From NCBI RefSeq assembly GCF_011250515.1, contig NZ_JAANOP010000002.1, forward strand, positions 124,001 to 188,000: 64,000 bases of DNA, written 5' to 3'. Positions 42,882 to 53,134 of the stretch are shown piece by piece; position 1 is the stretch's first letter, and every line of letters begins with the position of its first letter. The notes under the pieces are model-generated. The model had not been told where the DNA came from, did not search any database, and was given only the letters and a program-made list of their open reading frames with translations. Source of the stretch: Aquirufa ecclesiirivi. Lineage in GTDB: Bacteria > Bacteroidota > Bacteroidia > Cytophagales > Spirosomataceae. Both the position numbers and the translations under genes were made by a program.

Positions 42882-43940
42882 TTAGGCCATTAATTCTTTA
42901 TAAACATTTCGCATGTAAATCAACAACGAGGTGATTAACATACCAATAACTATGGCAACTAAAGTAATTGGACCCCAGAAATAGACTTCAATTTTGGTAG
43001 GTAATTCTGAATCAGAAATAATTGTAAATAAGGGAGATTCTTTAATTAGTGAAAACTTTAGATTATCAAAATTACGAACGGCTTCAAAATACATACTCTG
43101 TAGTTGAGAAGAATTCATTTGCAATCTTTCTGCCGTAATTCTAGCTCGCTGGTAAATAATCTGTTGATTTTGATCGTTATAATTAGCTAGTTTTCCTTGA
43201 GTATAATACAAAGCTGAACGCAGTGAATCCACTCGTTTATCCATGATAACTAATAATTCCTTGGATTTTTTGGTCTTAGTTTGTATGTAGAATTCAGTTA
43301 CCGTTTTTAAATATAATTTAGACCAAGTATAGCTTAATGTATCATTCCTTGTTTCCACAGTCATAGTTAAAAAAGAAGACTTGGGGTTCTCATTACTGAT
43401 GACAGTATTTCCTTTTAAATATTCATAAATGGCATTCATGATATTTCTATCTTGCTCATTCGCCTTAATGGGATCGGTAATTTTAAAACGATAATTAAAA
43501 AAATCATCGGGTAAATTACTCCATTCATGATTTTTTAAATCGGCCTTTTGCAAAAAGAAATTAGCGAATAAATCCTCTTTTTCTCCAAATTTCACTTTGG
43601 TTAACATGGCTTTTCTAAATAAAGCTTTTGTCTTTAACAGCTCTTTAAAATTTTCCCCACTAAATAATGAATTACTAGCCGTGAAACCTCCTAAACCTAA
43701 ACTACTAGCTATATCTGCTAGCCCTCCACCAGATGATCCTTCAGAATCCATGACAAAGACAATTTGCGCCTTGTAGATCTTATTTTGGCTTCGAATAATT
43801 TCTACACCTATTCCAAGGACTAATCCAACAAGTGCACCTATTAACAGTTTTCTACGATTCTGCTTAAAAAACGGAATCAATAAAAAGCACTTGAATAGTA
43901 AGCGCTTAAATGAAAATTGATCAGATCTTAACTCTGCCAT
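42882..43940 (-). CDS. Wzz/GNVR-type polysaccharide chain-length or export protein
   Basis: This 352-residue protein has an N-terminal membrane helix (about 34-49, LIGALVGLVLGIGVEII), a long periplasmic coiled-coil region (60-310) with a serine/glycine-rich stretch near 82-105, and a C-terminal membrane helix (about 318-340). This is the classic polysaccharide co-polymerase topology. No tyrosine-kinase domain is fused. It would link the Wzm/Wzt transporter to the outer-membrane exporter encoded 4 bases upstream. Confidence 0.85.
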   Translation of the reverse strand: MAELRSDQFSFKRLLFKCFLLIPFFKQNRRKLLIGALVGLVLGIGVEIIRSQNKIYKAQIVFVMDSEGSSGGGLADIASSLGLGGFTASNSLFSGENFKELLKTKALFRKAMLTKVKFGEKEDLFANFFLQKADLKNHEWSNLPDDFFNYRFKITDPIKANEQDRNIMNAIYEYLKGNTVISNENPKSSFLTMTVETRNDTLSYTWSKLYLKTVTEFYIQTKTKKSKELLVIMDKRVDSLRSALYYTQGKLANYNDQNQQIIYQRARITAERLQMNSSQLQSMYFEAVRNFDNLKFSLIKESPLFTIISDSELPTKIEVYFWGPITLVAIVIGMLITSLLIYMRNVYKELMA

Positions 43941-43944
43941 GTGA

Positions 43945-46566
43945 TTAGTTTGATGTAGCTTTAATCAAGGTAATAATACCAATTAAACTAGTAAGCGTTC
44001 CTGTGAATATTGATACAACCGATACAATTTGTTGTCCAGTTGCCACTTTTGATTTCTTTGGAACAATGATTTCTGCACCCTGTTCAATTTTGGGATGAAA
44101 ACGTAAAAACAAGAAAGATTTTGTTCTTTTTACCGATCCATTTGAATACAGGACATAAGTTCTTTTTCTGGCTGAGCTAGAAGTAAATCCTCCCGCTTCT
44201 GAAATAAAGTCATAGAATGATTTTCCCTCTAAATACTTAACACTATTTGGATAGAGTACTTCGCCTGAAACTTTAACTGTTTGTGGCTCTTTGGGAATAT
44301 CGATGATATCTCCTTCTAAGACATATAAATCATCTTCTCCTCCTGGGTTTTTTAACGCCTTGACTAAATCTATACCTATGGTTTCTTTTGTTTTAGTTAC
44401 TATGGCTGGATCTTTTTGTGCAGAAATACCGGTGAAGTTATCTTGAATTTCATTTAATTGTTCCGTCTTTCTATTCTTTTCAAATTCAGTTAATTGAATT
44501 TTACGAATCAATTTGGCTCCTTTGGGATAAGCTTGTCTATTTAATCCTCCTGCTCTTGTGATTATTTCGCTAAGTCGTTCGTCCTTCTTTTCTAAGCCAT
44601 ATACACCTGGATAAATAACTTGCCCTTGAATGGTGATGAATTGTTGCAATTCATAGTTAGGTGATGAACGAATAAATATCTCATCATAGGGTTGTAATTC
44701 AAAAGTAGATGCTGTTTCATCTAATTGTAATTTCTTACTAATTGAAAAACGAATGATTTCAGCTATTTGAGAATTCATTGGAATATTATCAGCCAAATTT
44801 TTCTTTCTCCGTACAATCTCCACCACCCCTGTGGCTGCCGACTCTCTTAATCCACCTGCTTGCAAAATCAAATCTTCCACCGTCATTTTTTCAACAAAAG
44901 GAAGTGTTAATTTCAATTGACGGTTAATTAATTGATTCGCAGCTTCATTTGACTTTAATTCTTCTGAAATTTCACTTTCAATTTGAACGACATCCGTGTT
45001 AGAATCTGTATTACCAGTAAGATTATTACGATTATTATCTTGAGAACTGGTTACTTTTCCAGTATTGTTTTCTGATTTTTTGTTCCCATCAAGATTCAAT
45101 TCAGCATCACTTTCATTTCTCTTTTCCCTTTTTAAATTGATCTCTCCGTGTATTGTAACCGTATAGCCTTCTTTCAAATCTAAAATGGAGAAAATGGAAA
45201 CATTATCTTCTCTTCTTAAAGCAATATCTTTGGATTTGTTCGTTAAAATATCCTTTAAATTAACGGATAAATTTGTTTTGGATAAATCTGGGTTAATTCG
45301 TTGGATTAATACACGGTCTAAAAATGCATTCTCCTTTAAGCCCCCAGCTCTGTCAATTAATTTTAATAAAGTAGAACTTCCTTCCAAGGCAAATTGACCT
45401 GGTCTGAATACTTCCCCAAGAATTGATATTTTGTTTTCAAAACGGTCTTGATTGACTGATTCAACTTGAATAACATCACCCGTTTGAGGACTAAAAGAAT
45501 TCATCAACGCCGAGTTAAGGTCAATTAATTTTCTTTCTCGATTGGTATATCGAGTAATTTTTACTAATTCTCTGAAAGCATCTTCTGTAAAACCACCAGC
45601 AAAATCTTGAATCACTTTGGATAAATTTTCTTGCGGCATAATTTCAAATAACGCTGGTCGCTTTACCTTTCCTTTCACCTCAATTCTACTTTTATAAACC
45701 CCAACTTTGATAATATCTTGATCATGAATATTGACATCATTTTTTTGTATTCCCGCTGTTAGGAAATCATACAAATCGATGGTTGCAATGACTTTTTTAT
45801 TACGAATTAATTGGATTTCACGGTAAGTACCATTTTGATTAGGACCTCCTGCCAAATAGAGGACATTCATTACTCTTGCTAAAGAAGGAACAGAATAGGT
45901 ACCTGGGAACAATACCTCTCCTTGAACTGTGACATTCACTGTACGAATGCTTCCTAAAGAGATAGATGCATACAAATTAGTACTACTAGGTCCGCTACCC
46001 TCACGACGAAGCCCAACAAATATTTGTGAAAGCTTTGATATAATTCGACTTTTCGCTTCTTCAATGGTTAATCCTGCTACATAAACGTTGCCAATCCGAT
46101 TGATTTTGACAAAACCGTCTGGACTTACCGTTAGATTATAATGATCTTCAGAATAACCATTGATATCGATGATTAACTCATCATCGGGCCCTAAAACATA
46201 AGATTTAGGAGTTGCAATTTTTAAATTTGGCTCAAATGTCCCTGTTTTGTTATTAAAAATAGAATACCCAAAAATTCTCTTTCTTAAATTAAATACCGCC
46301 GTATCTTCATCGGCTATTTCACCAGCATTTCTCTTGCGCTCAGCCATTAAACTGTCGTAGTTTTGCTTTTGCTTGGGAGTAGTCGTGATCGTTCTACGAC
46401 CGACATTTGCTTGATTCTGAGGCTGATTTCTGTTTTGACTATTAGAAGGATTGTTATTCATTCGATCCAAAAGCTGGCCTTGTACTCCGAATGGAATCGT
46501 CTGACTCATCATTTTTGTACTTAACAACAAGAATGCCATTAAGACAAAAGAAAACTTTTTGTTCAT
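43945..46566 (-). CDS. Wza-like outer-membrane polysaccharide exporter with multiple SLBB domains
   Basis: This 873-residue protein has a signal peptide (about 1-21), a low-complexity Asn/Gln-rich linker (30-60), a Poly_export domain (about 125-190; YVLGPDDELIIDINGYSE), and then about five SLBB repeats recognisable by the pattern V-x-G-E-V-x-x-P-G-x-Y/F and AGG (for example VQGEVLFPGTYSV, ILGEVFRPGQFAL, IQGQVIYPGVYGL, VSGEVLYPNSVKY). A final hydrophobic stretch (about 845-868) may anchor it. It forms the outer-membrane channel for the exported polymer. It heads the six-gene minus-strand operon. Another Asn/Asp/Ser-rich insert lies near 480-530. Confidence 0.92.
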   Translation of the reverse strand: MNKKFSFVLMAFLLLSTKMMSQTIPFGVQGQLLDRMNNNPSNSQNRNQPQNQANVGRRTITTTPKQKQNYDSLMAERKRNAGEIADEDTAVFNLRKRIFGYSIFNNKTGTFEPNLKIATPKSYVLGPDDELIIDINGYSEDHYNLTVSPDGFVKINRIGNVYVAGLTIEEAKSRIISKLSQIFVGLRREGSGPSSTNLYASISLGSIRTVNVTVQGEVLFPGTYSVPSLARVMNVLYLAGGPNQNGTYREIQLIRNKKVIATIDLYDFLTAGIQKNDVNIHDQDIIKVGVYKSRIEVKGKVKRPALFEIMPQENLSKVIQDFAGGFTEDAFRELVKITRYTNRERKLIDLNSALMNSFSPQTGDVIQVESVNQDRFENKISILGEVFRPGQFALEGSSTLLKLIDRAGGLKENAFLDRVLIQRINPDLSKTNLSVNLKDILTNKSKDIALRREDNVSIFSILDLKEGYTVTIHGEINLKREKRNESDAELNLDGNKKSENNTGKVTSSQDNNRNNLTGNTDSNTDVVQIESEISEELKSNEAANQLINRQLKLTLPFVEKMTVEDLILQAGGLRESAATGVVEIVRRKKNLADNIPMNSQIAEIIRFSISKKLQLDETASTFELQPYDEIFIRSSPNYELQQFITIQGQVIYPGVYGLEKKDERLSEIITRAGGLNRQAYPKGAKLIRKIQLTEFEKNRKTEQLNEIQDNFTGISAQKDPAIVTKTKETIGIDLVKALKNPGGEDDLYVLEGDIIDIPKEPQTVKVSGEVLYPNSVKYLEGKSFYDFISEAGGFTSSSARKRTYVLYSNGSVKRTKSFLFLRFHPKIEQGAEIIVPKKSKVATGQQIVSVVSIFTGTLTSLIGIITLIKATSN

Positions 46567-46688
46567 AAAGTCTTTTATTTCTAATTTGACTGCAAATTAA
46601 AGAAAAAACATGATTTAATGCTAACTTTAAAGCTAATTGCAGTTCGCAGCTCAACATATAGTATATTAATTTTTACAAAAATTATCTA

Positions 46689-48569
46689 GTGGAAGAAATT
46701 AACAGTACCCCCCCGATTTATAATGATGATAGTATACGTTCCTTAGATTGGAAAGAGCATATCCGATTAAGACCGGGTATGTATATCGGAAAATTAGGAG
46801 ACGGATCTTCTGTTGATGATGGTATATATGTGCTTGTCAAAGAAATCATGGATAATTCCATCGATGAGCATATGATGGGTAACGGAAAGGTTATCGAAGT
46901 TAAAATTTCAGATCACAAGGTAGAAGTTAGGGATTTTGGACGTGGTATTCCTTTGGGAAAAGTGATTGATTGTGTTTCTAAAATAAATACAGGAGGTAAA
47001 TATGATTCTGGGGCATTCCAAAAGTCAGTAGGTTTAAATGGTGTAGGAACCAAAGCCACTAACGCACTTTCACAATATTTTAAAGTTCAATCGTACCGAG
47101 ATGGACAAAGCAAATGGGCAGAATTTTGTAAAGGTGAATTAACAGCTGAATCAGATGGATTTGAAGCCTCAAATGCCAAAAGTGGTACGCATGTTTGCTT
47201 TGAACCAGATAATACGATATTTAAAAATTACCATTTCATTCCTCAATACCTCGATTCATTATTTTGGAATTATGCTTATTTAAATGCAGGATTAACCATC
47301 AATTTTAATGGGGAGAAATATTTTTCTCAAAATGGTTTATTGGATTTACTTTCAAAAAAGACCAATGCCGAAGAAAATAGGTATCCCATCATTCATTTAA
47401 AAGGGAATGACATTGAATTAGCAATTACCCACAATAATCAATACGGCGAGGAATATTACTCCTTTGTTAATGGTCAAAATACTACCCAAGGCGGTACGCA
47501 CTTAGCTGCTTTTAGAGAGGCTATTGTACGAACTGTAAGGGAGTTTTATAAAAAGGACTTTGATCCTTCGGATGTGAGAGCCAGTATTGTGGGCGCTATT
47601 GCCATACGCGTTCAAGAACCCGTATTTGAATCGCAAACGAAGACTAAATTAGGTTCGACTACTATTTCTCCAGATTCAAATTCAACATCCATTAGGTCAT
47701 TTATTGGCGATTTTGTCAAAACTGAATTAGATAATTTTCTTCATAAAAATCCGAGTACTGCTGATGCCATATTAAAAAGAATTCTACAATCAGAAAGAGA
47801 AAGAAAAGATATCGCCGGAATTAAAAAATTAGCCAATGAAAGAGCTAAAAAGGCGAACCTGCATAACAAGAAGTTAAGGGATTGTCGGGTACATTTGCCG
47901 GATGAAAAATCAGATTCTCGGCACGACACGATTTTGTTCATCACAGAGGGAGATTCAGCCAGTGGTTCTATTACAAAATCAAGGGATGTGCAAACGCAAG
48001 CGGTATTTAGTTTGCGAGGTAAACCATTGAATTGCTTTGGTTTAACTAAGAAAATTGTATACGAGAATGAAGAATTTAATTTACTTCAACATGCCTTGGA
48101 TATTGAAGATAGTTTGGATAGTCTTCGCTATAATAAAATTGTAATTGCTACCGATGCCGACGTTGACGGAATGCACATTCGTTTACTAATTTTAACTTTC
48201 TTCCTTCAGTTTTTTCCTGATTTAGTGCGAAACGGTCATTTATATATTTTAGAAACTCCCCTATTCCGCGTAAGAAATAAGAAGGAGACTATTTACTGTT
48301 ATTCAGACGAAGAAAGACGAAATGCGATTGAAAAACTAAGTCCGAAACCTGAAATAACTCGCTTTAAAGGCTTAGGAGAAATCTCACCAGAGGAATTTGG
48401 TACTTTTATTGGTGAAAATATCAAATTAGAACCTGTTATTCTAGAAAAGGAATTTACAATTCCTCAGTTGTTGACATATTATATGGGTAAAAATACGCCA
48501 GAAAGACAAAAATTCATTATCGAAAACTTGATTATAGAAAAGGACCTGGAAGAAGTTTTACTTAATTAA
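46689..48569 (+). CDS. parE: DNA topoisomerase IV subunit B
   Basis: This 626-residue GHKL ATPase-Toprim protein has [12 protein letters not shown] (26-37), [12 protein letters not shown] with the catalytic Glu52, and [14 protein letters not shown], the ATP lid. The Toprim domain has [11 protein letters not shown] (about 418-428) and [11 protein letters not shown]. The length fits ParE. Translation starts at a GTG (46689); the first ATG is near residue 31, inside the conserved block. It acts with ParC, encoded 20 kb away on the other strand. The stop overlaps the convergent TPR gene by four bases (TTAA). Confidence 0.94.
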   Translation: MEEINSTPPIYNDDSIRSLDWKEHIRLRPGMYIGKLGDGSSVDDGIYVLVKEIMDNSIDEHMMGNGKVIEVKISDHKVEVRDFGRGIPLGKVIDCVSKINTGGKYDSGAFQKSVGLNGVGTKATNALSQYFKVQSYRDGQSKWAEFCKGELTAESDGFEASNAKSGTHVCFEPDNTIFKNYHFIPQYLDSLFWNYAYLNAGLTINFNGEKYFSQNGLLDLLSKKTNAEENRYPIIHLKGNDIELAITHNNQYGEEYYSFVNGQNTTQGGTHLAAFREAIVRTVREFYKKDFDPSDVRASIVGAIAIRVQEPVFESQTKTKLGSTTISPDSNSTSIRSFIGDFVKTELDNFLHKNPSTADAILKRILQSERERKDIAGIKKLANERAKKANLHNKKLRDCRVHLPDEKSDSRHDTILFITEGDSASGSITKSRDVQTQAVFSLRGKPLNCFGLTKKIVYENEEFNLLQHALDIEDSLDSLRYNKIVIATDADVDGMHIRLLILTFFLQFFPDLVRNGHLYILETPLFRVRNKKETIYCYSDEERRNAIEKLSPKPEITRFKGLGEISPEEFGTFIGENIKLEPVILEKEFTIPQLLTYYMGKNTPERQKFIIENLIIEKDLEEVLLN

Positions 48570-48874
48570 AAGTTTAATTCCCACATTTGTTTCAATTCAT
48601 GCAGGGCTTTCTTTTGGCCTGCTATTGTAGCTTGCTCAATTCCTAGCTCAATTATTTGTTTAGCTTTGTCATCTTCTTCTATCTCCAAAAGGTAATCAGC
48701 AAAGCTATAGTAAGTAGGAATATAGATTGGAAATTGTTTAATCAACGTAGTAAACAAATCGATTGCCCCGCGTAAATCACCTTCTTTTTTTAATTCCAAA
48801 GCCAACAAATAATAGTTAAAAGGATTATTTGGCTCCTCCTTTATTTCATTTTTTATAAATTCTTTACGCTCCAT
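48566..48874 (-). CDS. small TPR-like protein
   Basis: This 102-residue protein is all alpha with two to three tetratricopeptide-like helices: [33 protein letters not shown] (about 17-49) fits the TPR pattern, followed by [23 protein letters not shown]. No signal peptide. It probably mediates protein contacts; the partner is unknown. It is convergent with parE and divergent from etfB. Confidence 0.78.
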   Translation of the reverse strand: MERKEFIKNEIKEEPNNPFNYYLLALELKKEGDLRGAIDLFTTLIKQFPIYIPTYYSFADYLLEIEEDDKAKQIIELGIEQATIAGQKKALHELKQMWELNF

Positions 48875-48898
48875 TTTTGTAATTTTAAAAACAAATTA

Positions 48899-48912
48899 GT
48901 ATGCTTGCATAC
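48899..48912. repeat. palindrome upstream of etfB
   Basis: GTATGC-TT-GCATAC is a perfect 6-bp inverted repeat 18 bases before the etfB start and within the divergent region shared with the TPR gene. It could be an operator, but no regulator is identified. Confidence 0.35.
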
Positions 48913-48930
48913 ATTTTTATTTAATCGCCT

Positions 48931-49662
48931 ATGAAAATCCTAGTTTGCATATCGGTTGTACCCGATACGACATCCAAAATTACACTAGATTCATCAAATA
49001 CCCGTATTAATTCAGAAGGACTAACTTATATTGTAGGTCCTTACGATGACTATGCTTTATCTAGGGCTATTGAAATTAAAGAACAAACACAGGCTGAATT
49101 AGTCGTATTACATGTTGGAACCGCTGATTCAGAAGCTTTAATTAGAAAATGTTTAGCTCTAGGTGCGGATAGTGCCGTTAGAATTGATTCCTCAGCCATT
49201 GATTCATATCAAGTTGCGCAAGAAATCATTCAATATGCTCAAGATAAATCATTTGATTTAATCATGATGGGAAAAGAAGCCATTGATTACAATAGTGGAA
49301 TTGTTCATGCTTTAGTTGCACATGGTTTAGGATATAACCATTTTTCGCCTGTGATGCACTTGGATTTTGATGCTGGTAAATTGACATTAGAAATTGAAAC
49401 TGATTTAGGAAAGTCGAAAGTTAGCTCTACTCTTCCCGCAGTTTTAGGTTGTCAAGAGCCTATCGCAGAATGGAAAATCCCCTCTATGCGTGGAATTATG
49501 ACAGCTAGAACCAAAGAAATAACAGTCATTGCTCCTACTAAGGTTAATTTTGAAAGTCAAATTTCAGCTCAAGTAATCGAAACAGAACGTCTCCAAAAGA
49601 TGATTCCTGTTGAAAATGCCGAATCATTAATTGATATGTTGAAAAGTGAAAACCTTATCTAA
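48931..49662 (+). CDS. etfB: electron transfer flavoprotein subunit beta
   Basis: This 243-residue protein begins MKILVCISVVPDTTSKI and contains VGPYDDYALSRAIEIKE and RKCLALGADSAVRID, typical of ETF beta. The region MRGIMTARTKEITV near residue 190 is the recognition/AMP-binding segment. It carries AMP and pairs with EtfA to pass electrons from acyl-CoA dehydrogenases to the quinone pool. It is followed after 1 base by etfA. Confidence 0.95.
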   Translation: MKILVCISVVPDTTSKITLDSSNTRINSEGLTYIVGPYDDYALSRAIEIKEQTQAELVVLHVGTADSEALIRKCLALGADSAVRIDSSAIDSYQVAQEIIQYAQDKSFDLIMMGKEAIDYNSGIVHALVAHGLGYNHFSPVMHLDFDAGKLTLEIETDLGKSKVSSTLPAVLGCQEPIAEWKIPSMRGIMTARTKEITVIAPTKVNFESQISAQVIETERLQKMIPVENAESLIDMLKSENLI

Positions 49663-49663
49663 T

Positions 49664-50617
49664 ATGAAAAATTTAGCAGTATTTATAGATAGTAAAAGTG
49701 GTCAAGTTGCTGAAAGCTCTAAGCGCTTGTTGGATTTTGTGAGCAATTGGGCCCTTGAGCATGGAACCAGTGTATTTGTCTATGGTTTTGAGCCATTTTC
49801 TTCTGAATTATTTAATGCTTATGCCTCTATAAAGCAATATACACACATAAAGATCCCAGATCTTGTTAATCATAATCAAGTTATAGCTCCATTATTGGAA
49901 GATATTCATCAAAAGGAGATTGGACAATTCTTCTATGTGAAAACTCTATTAGTGGATACAATGGCTTCCAGCATAGCCAATTCATTACAAATACCTCTTA
50001 TTTCTAATGTATTGAAAGTAGAAAAAGTAGCAGCAGGATATCAATTAACAAAATCAGTTTTTTCTGGAAAGGCAACAATTACTACAGAAATTAAAGGTGA
50101 ATCTTTCTTGATAGCATTTAGTAAGTCTTTCTCAATCGATTTGCCTGGTCATGTAGGAAATTCTACTATTATACAATCGGAAATAACTTTAGAAAAAGAT
50201 CCACAAAATATATTAATTGAGAATCATCCAATTACAGGATCAATTCCCCTTCCAGATGCAGCGATCGTTGTAGGAGCCGGTAGAGGTTTAAAGGACCCGT
50301 CAAACTGGGCCATGGTGGAAGATTTTGCCAAGGAGTTAGGTGCAGCTACAGCTTGTTCTAAGCCTGTTTCTGATTTAAATTGGAGACCACACCATGAGCA
50401 CGTAGGACAAACGGGAGTAAAAATTGCTCCTAAATTATACATTGCATGTGGTATTTCAGGTGCTATTCAGCATTTAGCAGGGGTTAATGGATCTAGAAAA
50501 ATTGTGGTAATAAACAATGACCCAGAGGCACCCTTTTTTAAGCATGCAGATTACGGTATTGTAGGCGATGTATTTGATGTGCTTCCTAGATTGTTAAATA
50601 AGCTTAAAAGCCATTAA
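49664..50617 (+). CDS. etfA: electron transfer flavoprotein subunit alpha
   Basis: This 317-residue protein has the N-terminal ETF domain and the C-terminal FAD domain with VVGAGRGLKDPSNW, GQTGVKIAPKLYIACGISGA and INNDPEAPFFKHADYGIVGD. The ATG at 49664 lies one base after the etfB stop; a start at 49646 would overlap etfB by 17 bases and add six residues. The two subunits form one flavoprotein heterodimer. Confidence 0.95.
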   Translation: MKNLAVFIDSKSGQVAESSKRLLDFVSNWALEHGTSVFVYGFEPFSSELFNAYASIKQYTHIKIPDLVNHNQVIAPLLEDIHQKEIGQFFYVKTLLVDTMASSIANSLQIPLISNVLKVEKVAAGYQLTKSVFSGKATITTEIKGESFLIAFSKSFSIDLPGHVGNSTIIQSEITLEKDPQNILIENHPITGSIPLPDAAIVVGAGRGLKDPSNWAMVEDFAKELGAATACSKPVSDLNWRPHHEHVGQTGVKIAPKLYIACGISGAIQHLAGVNGSRKIVVINNDPEAPFFKHADYGIVGDVFDVLPRLLNKLKSH

Positions 50618-50660
50618 TTTTAGGCCATTTTTTGATACATTTGTTTTTTAAAATGTAGCC

Positions 50661-51251
50661 TTGAACGATTATTTAAAATTAAGTATAGTTTCTGTTTCTC
50701 CTAGTTCGGTTGGAGCAAGTTCTTTTATACTCCTTCTACAATCAGAGGAGTTTCCAAACTTGAGATTCCCAATAGTTATTGGGAATCAAGAAGCTCAAGC
50801 TATTTCGGTTTACTTGGAGCAGATTCAAACCAGTAGACCTTTAACACACGATTTATTTATTCAAGTAATTGAGAAATCCAATTTGGATTTAAATCGTGTG
50901 TTAATTACAGATTTTAAAGAAGGTATATTTTATGCCAAAATCGAATTTTTCCAAGATGGCGTGTTAATTGAATTGGATGCTAGACCTAGCGATTCGATTG
51001 CTTTAGCACTTAGAGCACAAAAAAATATTTATATCAAAGAAAGCTTGTTGAAATCCATTTGCATTCCTGATGAAGAAGAGGAAGAAATGGAAGAGGATCT
51101 TTCCTTTTCAGTGGATATCCCTGTTTATCAACCCAGCAATATTTCCTTAGCCGATTTAGAAGATTTGCTTCAAAAAGCATTGTTGGAGGAGAATTACGAA
51201 GAAGCTGCCAGATTAAGAGATCAAATTGAAGTATTAAATAATCAAAAATGA
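50661..51251 (+). CDS. bifunctional nuclease family (DUF151) protein with C-terminal UVR domain
   Basis: This 196-residue protein has a DUF151 domain (about 1-130; FPIVIGNQEAQAI and LDARPSDSIALALR) and a UVR-like motif at the C-terminus (160-196; LEENYEEAARLRDQI). The family includes plant and bacterial proteins reported as DNases/RNases; here the role is unknown. The start must be a TTG at 50661: an in-frame TAA lies 12 bases upstream, the nearby ATG is out of frame, and no internal ATG occurs in the conserved N-terminus. It overlaps ftsX by four bases. Confidence 0.88.
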   Translation: MNDYLKLSIVSVSPSSVGASSFILLLQSEEFPNLRFPIVIGNQEAQAISVYLEQIQTSRPLTHDLFIQVIEKSNLDLNRVLITDFKEGIFYAKIEFFQDGVLIELDARPSDSIALALRAQKNIYIKESLLKSICIPDEEEEEMEEDLSFSVDIPVYQPSNISLADLEDLLQKALLEENYEEAARLRDQIEVLNNQK

Positions 51252-52132
51252 AATATTCAAAAGCTAAGCCGAGTTCGACCAACATATTGTTGATTTTCTC
51301 TATTTCTAGTTTGGCCTTTATCATATGTGTGTTCTTTCAATTATTTGTGGGAATTAAATCGTGGGGTGACGACATCAAATCTCAAATGAAAATGTATGTT
51401 TATATGGAGGATTCCTTGACAAGTCAACAACTTGTTGAATCATTCAAACTACTTTCAAAAAAGCCTTATATTGAAACTGTTGGTACAAAAAAGGAAATCA
51501 GTTTTGTTTCCAAAGATAAAATTGCTGCTGATTTTTTAAAGTCTAATCATGAAAATTATCAAGACTTGTTAGGGGAAGATAATCCCTTCAAAAATTTATT
51601 TGTTTTAAGTATCAGTGATGAACATAAATCTGGAAATTCATTTAAGAAAATTGCAGATGAATTAAAGGCTTTTCCAGGAGTGTATGAGATCAGCTATCCA
51701 AATGCATTTTTGGATTCATTTTTATCCAAAATCAAGCATGTGGGTTGGATCATTTTGGTATTTATTATTTTATTAAGTGGTTTTATTTACTTGCAGGTAT
51801 CCAATTATATTCGTTTACATATTCATAGTAATCGTGTATTAATCAAAACTATGCAGTTATTAGGTTCTACGAATTCGTTTATCCGAAAACCGTATTTGTT
51901 AAATTCATTGGTTCTAGGTCTATTGGGAGGAGGTCTCGGCTATGTAATTTCGAATGGAGTTTTTTACTATTTCATTCAAAGCCTACCAGAAACCGGTTTC
52001 TTGTTTTTTGATGTAAGTAATCAATTGAAGTTATTCTTATTAGCAGTGCTTAGTTCTTCCCTATTTAGTTTAATCTCGACTTTTTTTTCCTTGAATCGTT
52101 ATTTAAAGATTCAACACACTAATTTATTTTAA
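51248..52132 (+). CDS. ftsX: cell division protein FtsX
   Basis: This 294-residue membrane protein has the FtsX topology: a first helix (14-36), a periplasmic loop (about 40-165; MKMYVYMEDSLT and FVSKDKIAADFL), and three C-terminal helices (about 168-285). With FtsE it transmits signals to peptidoglycan hydrolases at the septum. ftsE is not adjacent, which is common in Bacteroidota. It overlaps the DUF151 gene (ATGA), and DUF3098 follows after 1 base. Confidence 0.9.
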   Translation: MKYSKAKPSSTNILLIFSISSLAFIICVFFQLFVGIKSWGDDIKSQMKMYVYMEDSLTSQQLVESFKLLSKKPYIETVGTKKEISFVSKDKIAADFLKSNHENYQDLLGEDNPFKNLFVLSISDEHKSGNSFKKIADELKAFPGVYEISYPNAFLDSFLSKIKHVGWIILVFIILLSGFIYLQVSNYIRLHIHSNRVLIKTMQLLGSTNSFIRKPYLLNSLVLGLLGGGLGYVISNGVFYYFIQSLPETGFLFFDVSNQLKLFLLAVLSSSLFSLISTFFSLNRYLKIQHTNLF

Positions 52133-52133
52133 T

Positions 52134-52346
52134 ATGGCAAATTCAACAAATTCCAATTTTCCATTGGACAGAAAAGATATCATGATTTTAATCGCTGGAT
52201 TATGCATCATGGTTTTAGGTTTTTTTGTGATGACATTGGATAAGGAACCATTTGGTTTCGGATTCTTGGGAATCACTTTAGGTCCCATTTTGGTATTGAT
52301 CGGTATTATCCTTCCCATTTTTTCCTTATTTAAAATAAAGAAATAA
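52134..52346 (+). CDS. DUF3098 small membrane protein
   Basis: This 70-residue protein has two hydrophobic segments (about 17-34 and 43-65) separated by DKEPFGFGFLG, the layout of DUF3098. It is typically placed between ftsX and uppP in Bacteroidota. The function is not known. Its last base is shared with the first base of uppP (TAATG). Confidence 0.85.
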   Translation: MANSTNSNFPLDRKDIMILIAGLCIMVLGFFVMTLDKEPFGFGFLGITLGPILVLIGIILPIFSLFKIKK

Positions 52347-53134
52347 TGAATCAATTTTTTGAAGCCATTGTGCTGGGAATTGTAGAAGGATTAAGTGAAT
52401 TTTTACCTATTTCTTCTACGGCTCACATTATTGTTACCGAAAAATTATTAGGAATTGAATCTTCTAAGTACCTTAATTTTTTCACCGTATTTATTCAATT
52501 GGGGGCAATTGCCGCTGTCCCATTTTTATATTTCAAACGATTATTTCAGTCGCTAAAGGTGTATAAATACATCATTGCTTCCTTTATACCAGCAGCTATT
52601 TTGGGCATATTACTTGATGATTTATTGGAATCATTATTTCAAGGTTATTGGTTCATTGCGGCTTCTTGGTTTGTTGGTGGTTTATTATTAATAAAAATCG
52701 ATGACTGGGTTAAGGATAAGGATCACCAACATGACAATATTGATAATATGTCTATTCCTCAATCCATCAAAATTGGTTTTTATCAATGTCTTGCTATGAT
52801 TCCAGGTGTTTCTCGCTCGGGAGCATCCATTATTGGAGGTCGATTAGTCGGTTTAAATCACCGAGCTGCTGTTGAATTTTCTTTTTTATTGGGTATTCCC
52901 ACTATTCTGGGAGCATGTGCTAAGAAACTATTAGATTACCGGCATGATTTAGACATTATTTTGAATCCTAACAATAGTTTAGCATTACTTTTAGGGGCAT
53001 TTATAAGCTTTATCATTGCCTTGATTACCATTCGTTGGATGGTTGACTTAGTGAATAAATTTGGCTTTAAATTCTTTGGATATTATCGAGTTTTAGCTGG
53101 CATCTTTTTAGCAATATATTTGTGGTTGAATTAA
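52346..53134 (+). CDS. uppP: undecaprenyl-diphosphatase
   Basis: This 262-residue protein with about seven or eight hydrophobic segments has EGLSEFLPISSTAHI (14-28) and PGVSRSGASIIGGR (about 151-164), the two catalytic signatures of the BacA/UppP family. It regenerates undecaprenyl phosphate, needed for peptidoglycan and for the two polysaccharide blocks in this window. It overlaps truB by 13 bases. Confidence 0.96.
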   Translation: MNQFFEAIVLGIVEGLSEFLPISSTAHIIVTEKLLGIESSKYLNFFTVFIQLGAIAAVPFLYFKRLFQSLKVYKYIIASFIPAAILGILLDDLLESLFQGYWFIAASWFVGGLLLIKIDDWVKDKDHQHDNIDNMSIPQSIKIGFYQCLAMIPGVSRSGASIIGGRLVGLNHRAAVEFSFLLGIPTILGACAKKLLDYRHDLDIILNPNNSLALLLGAFISFIIALITIRWMVDLVNKFGFKFFGYYRVLAGIFLAIYLWLN

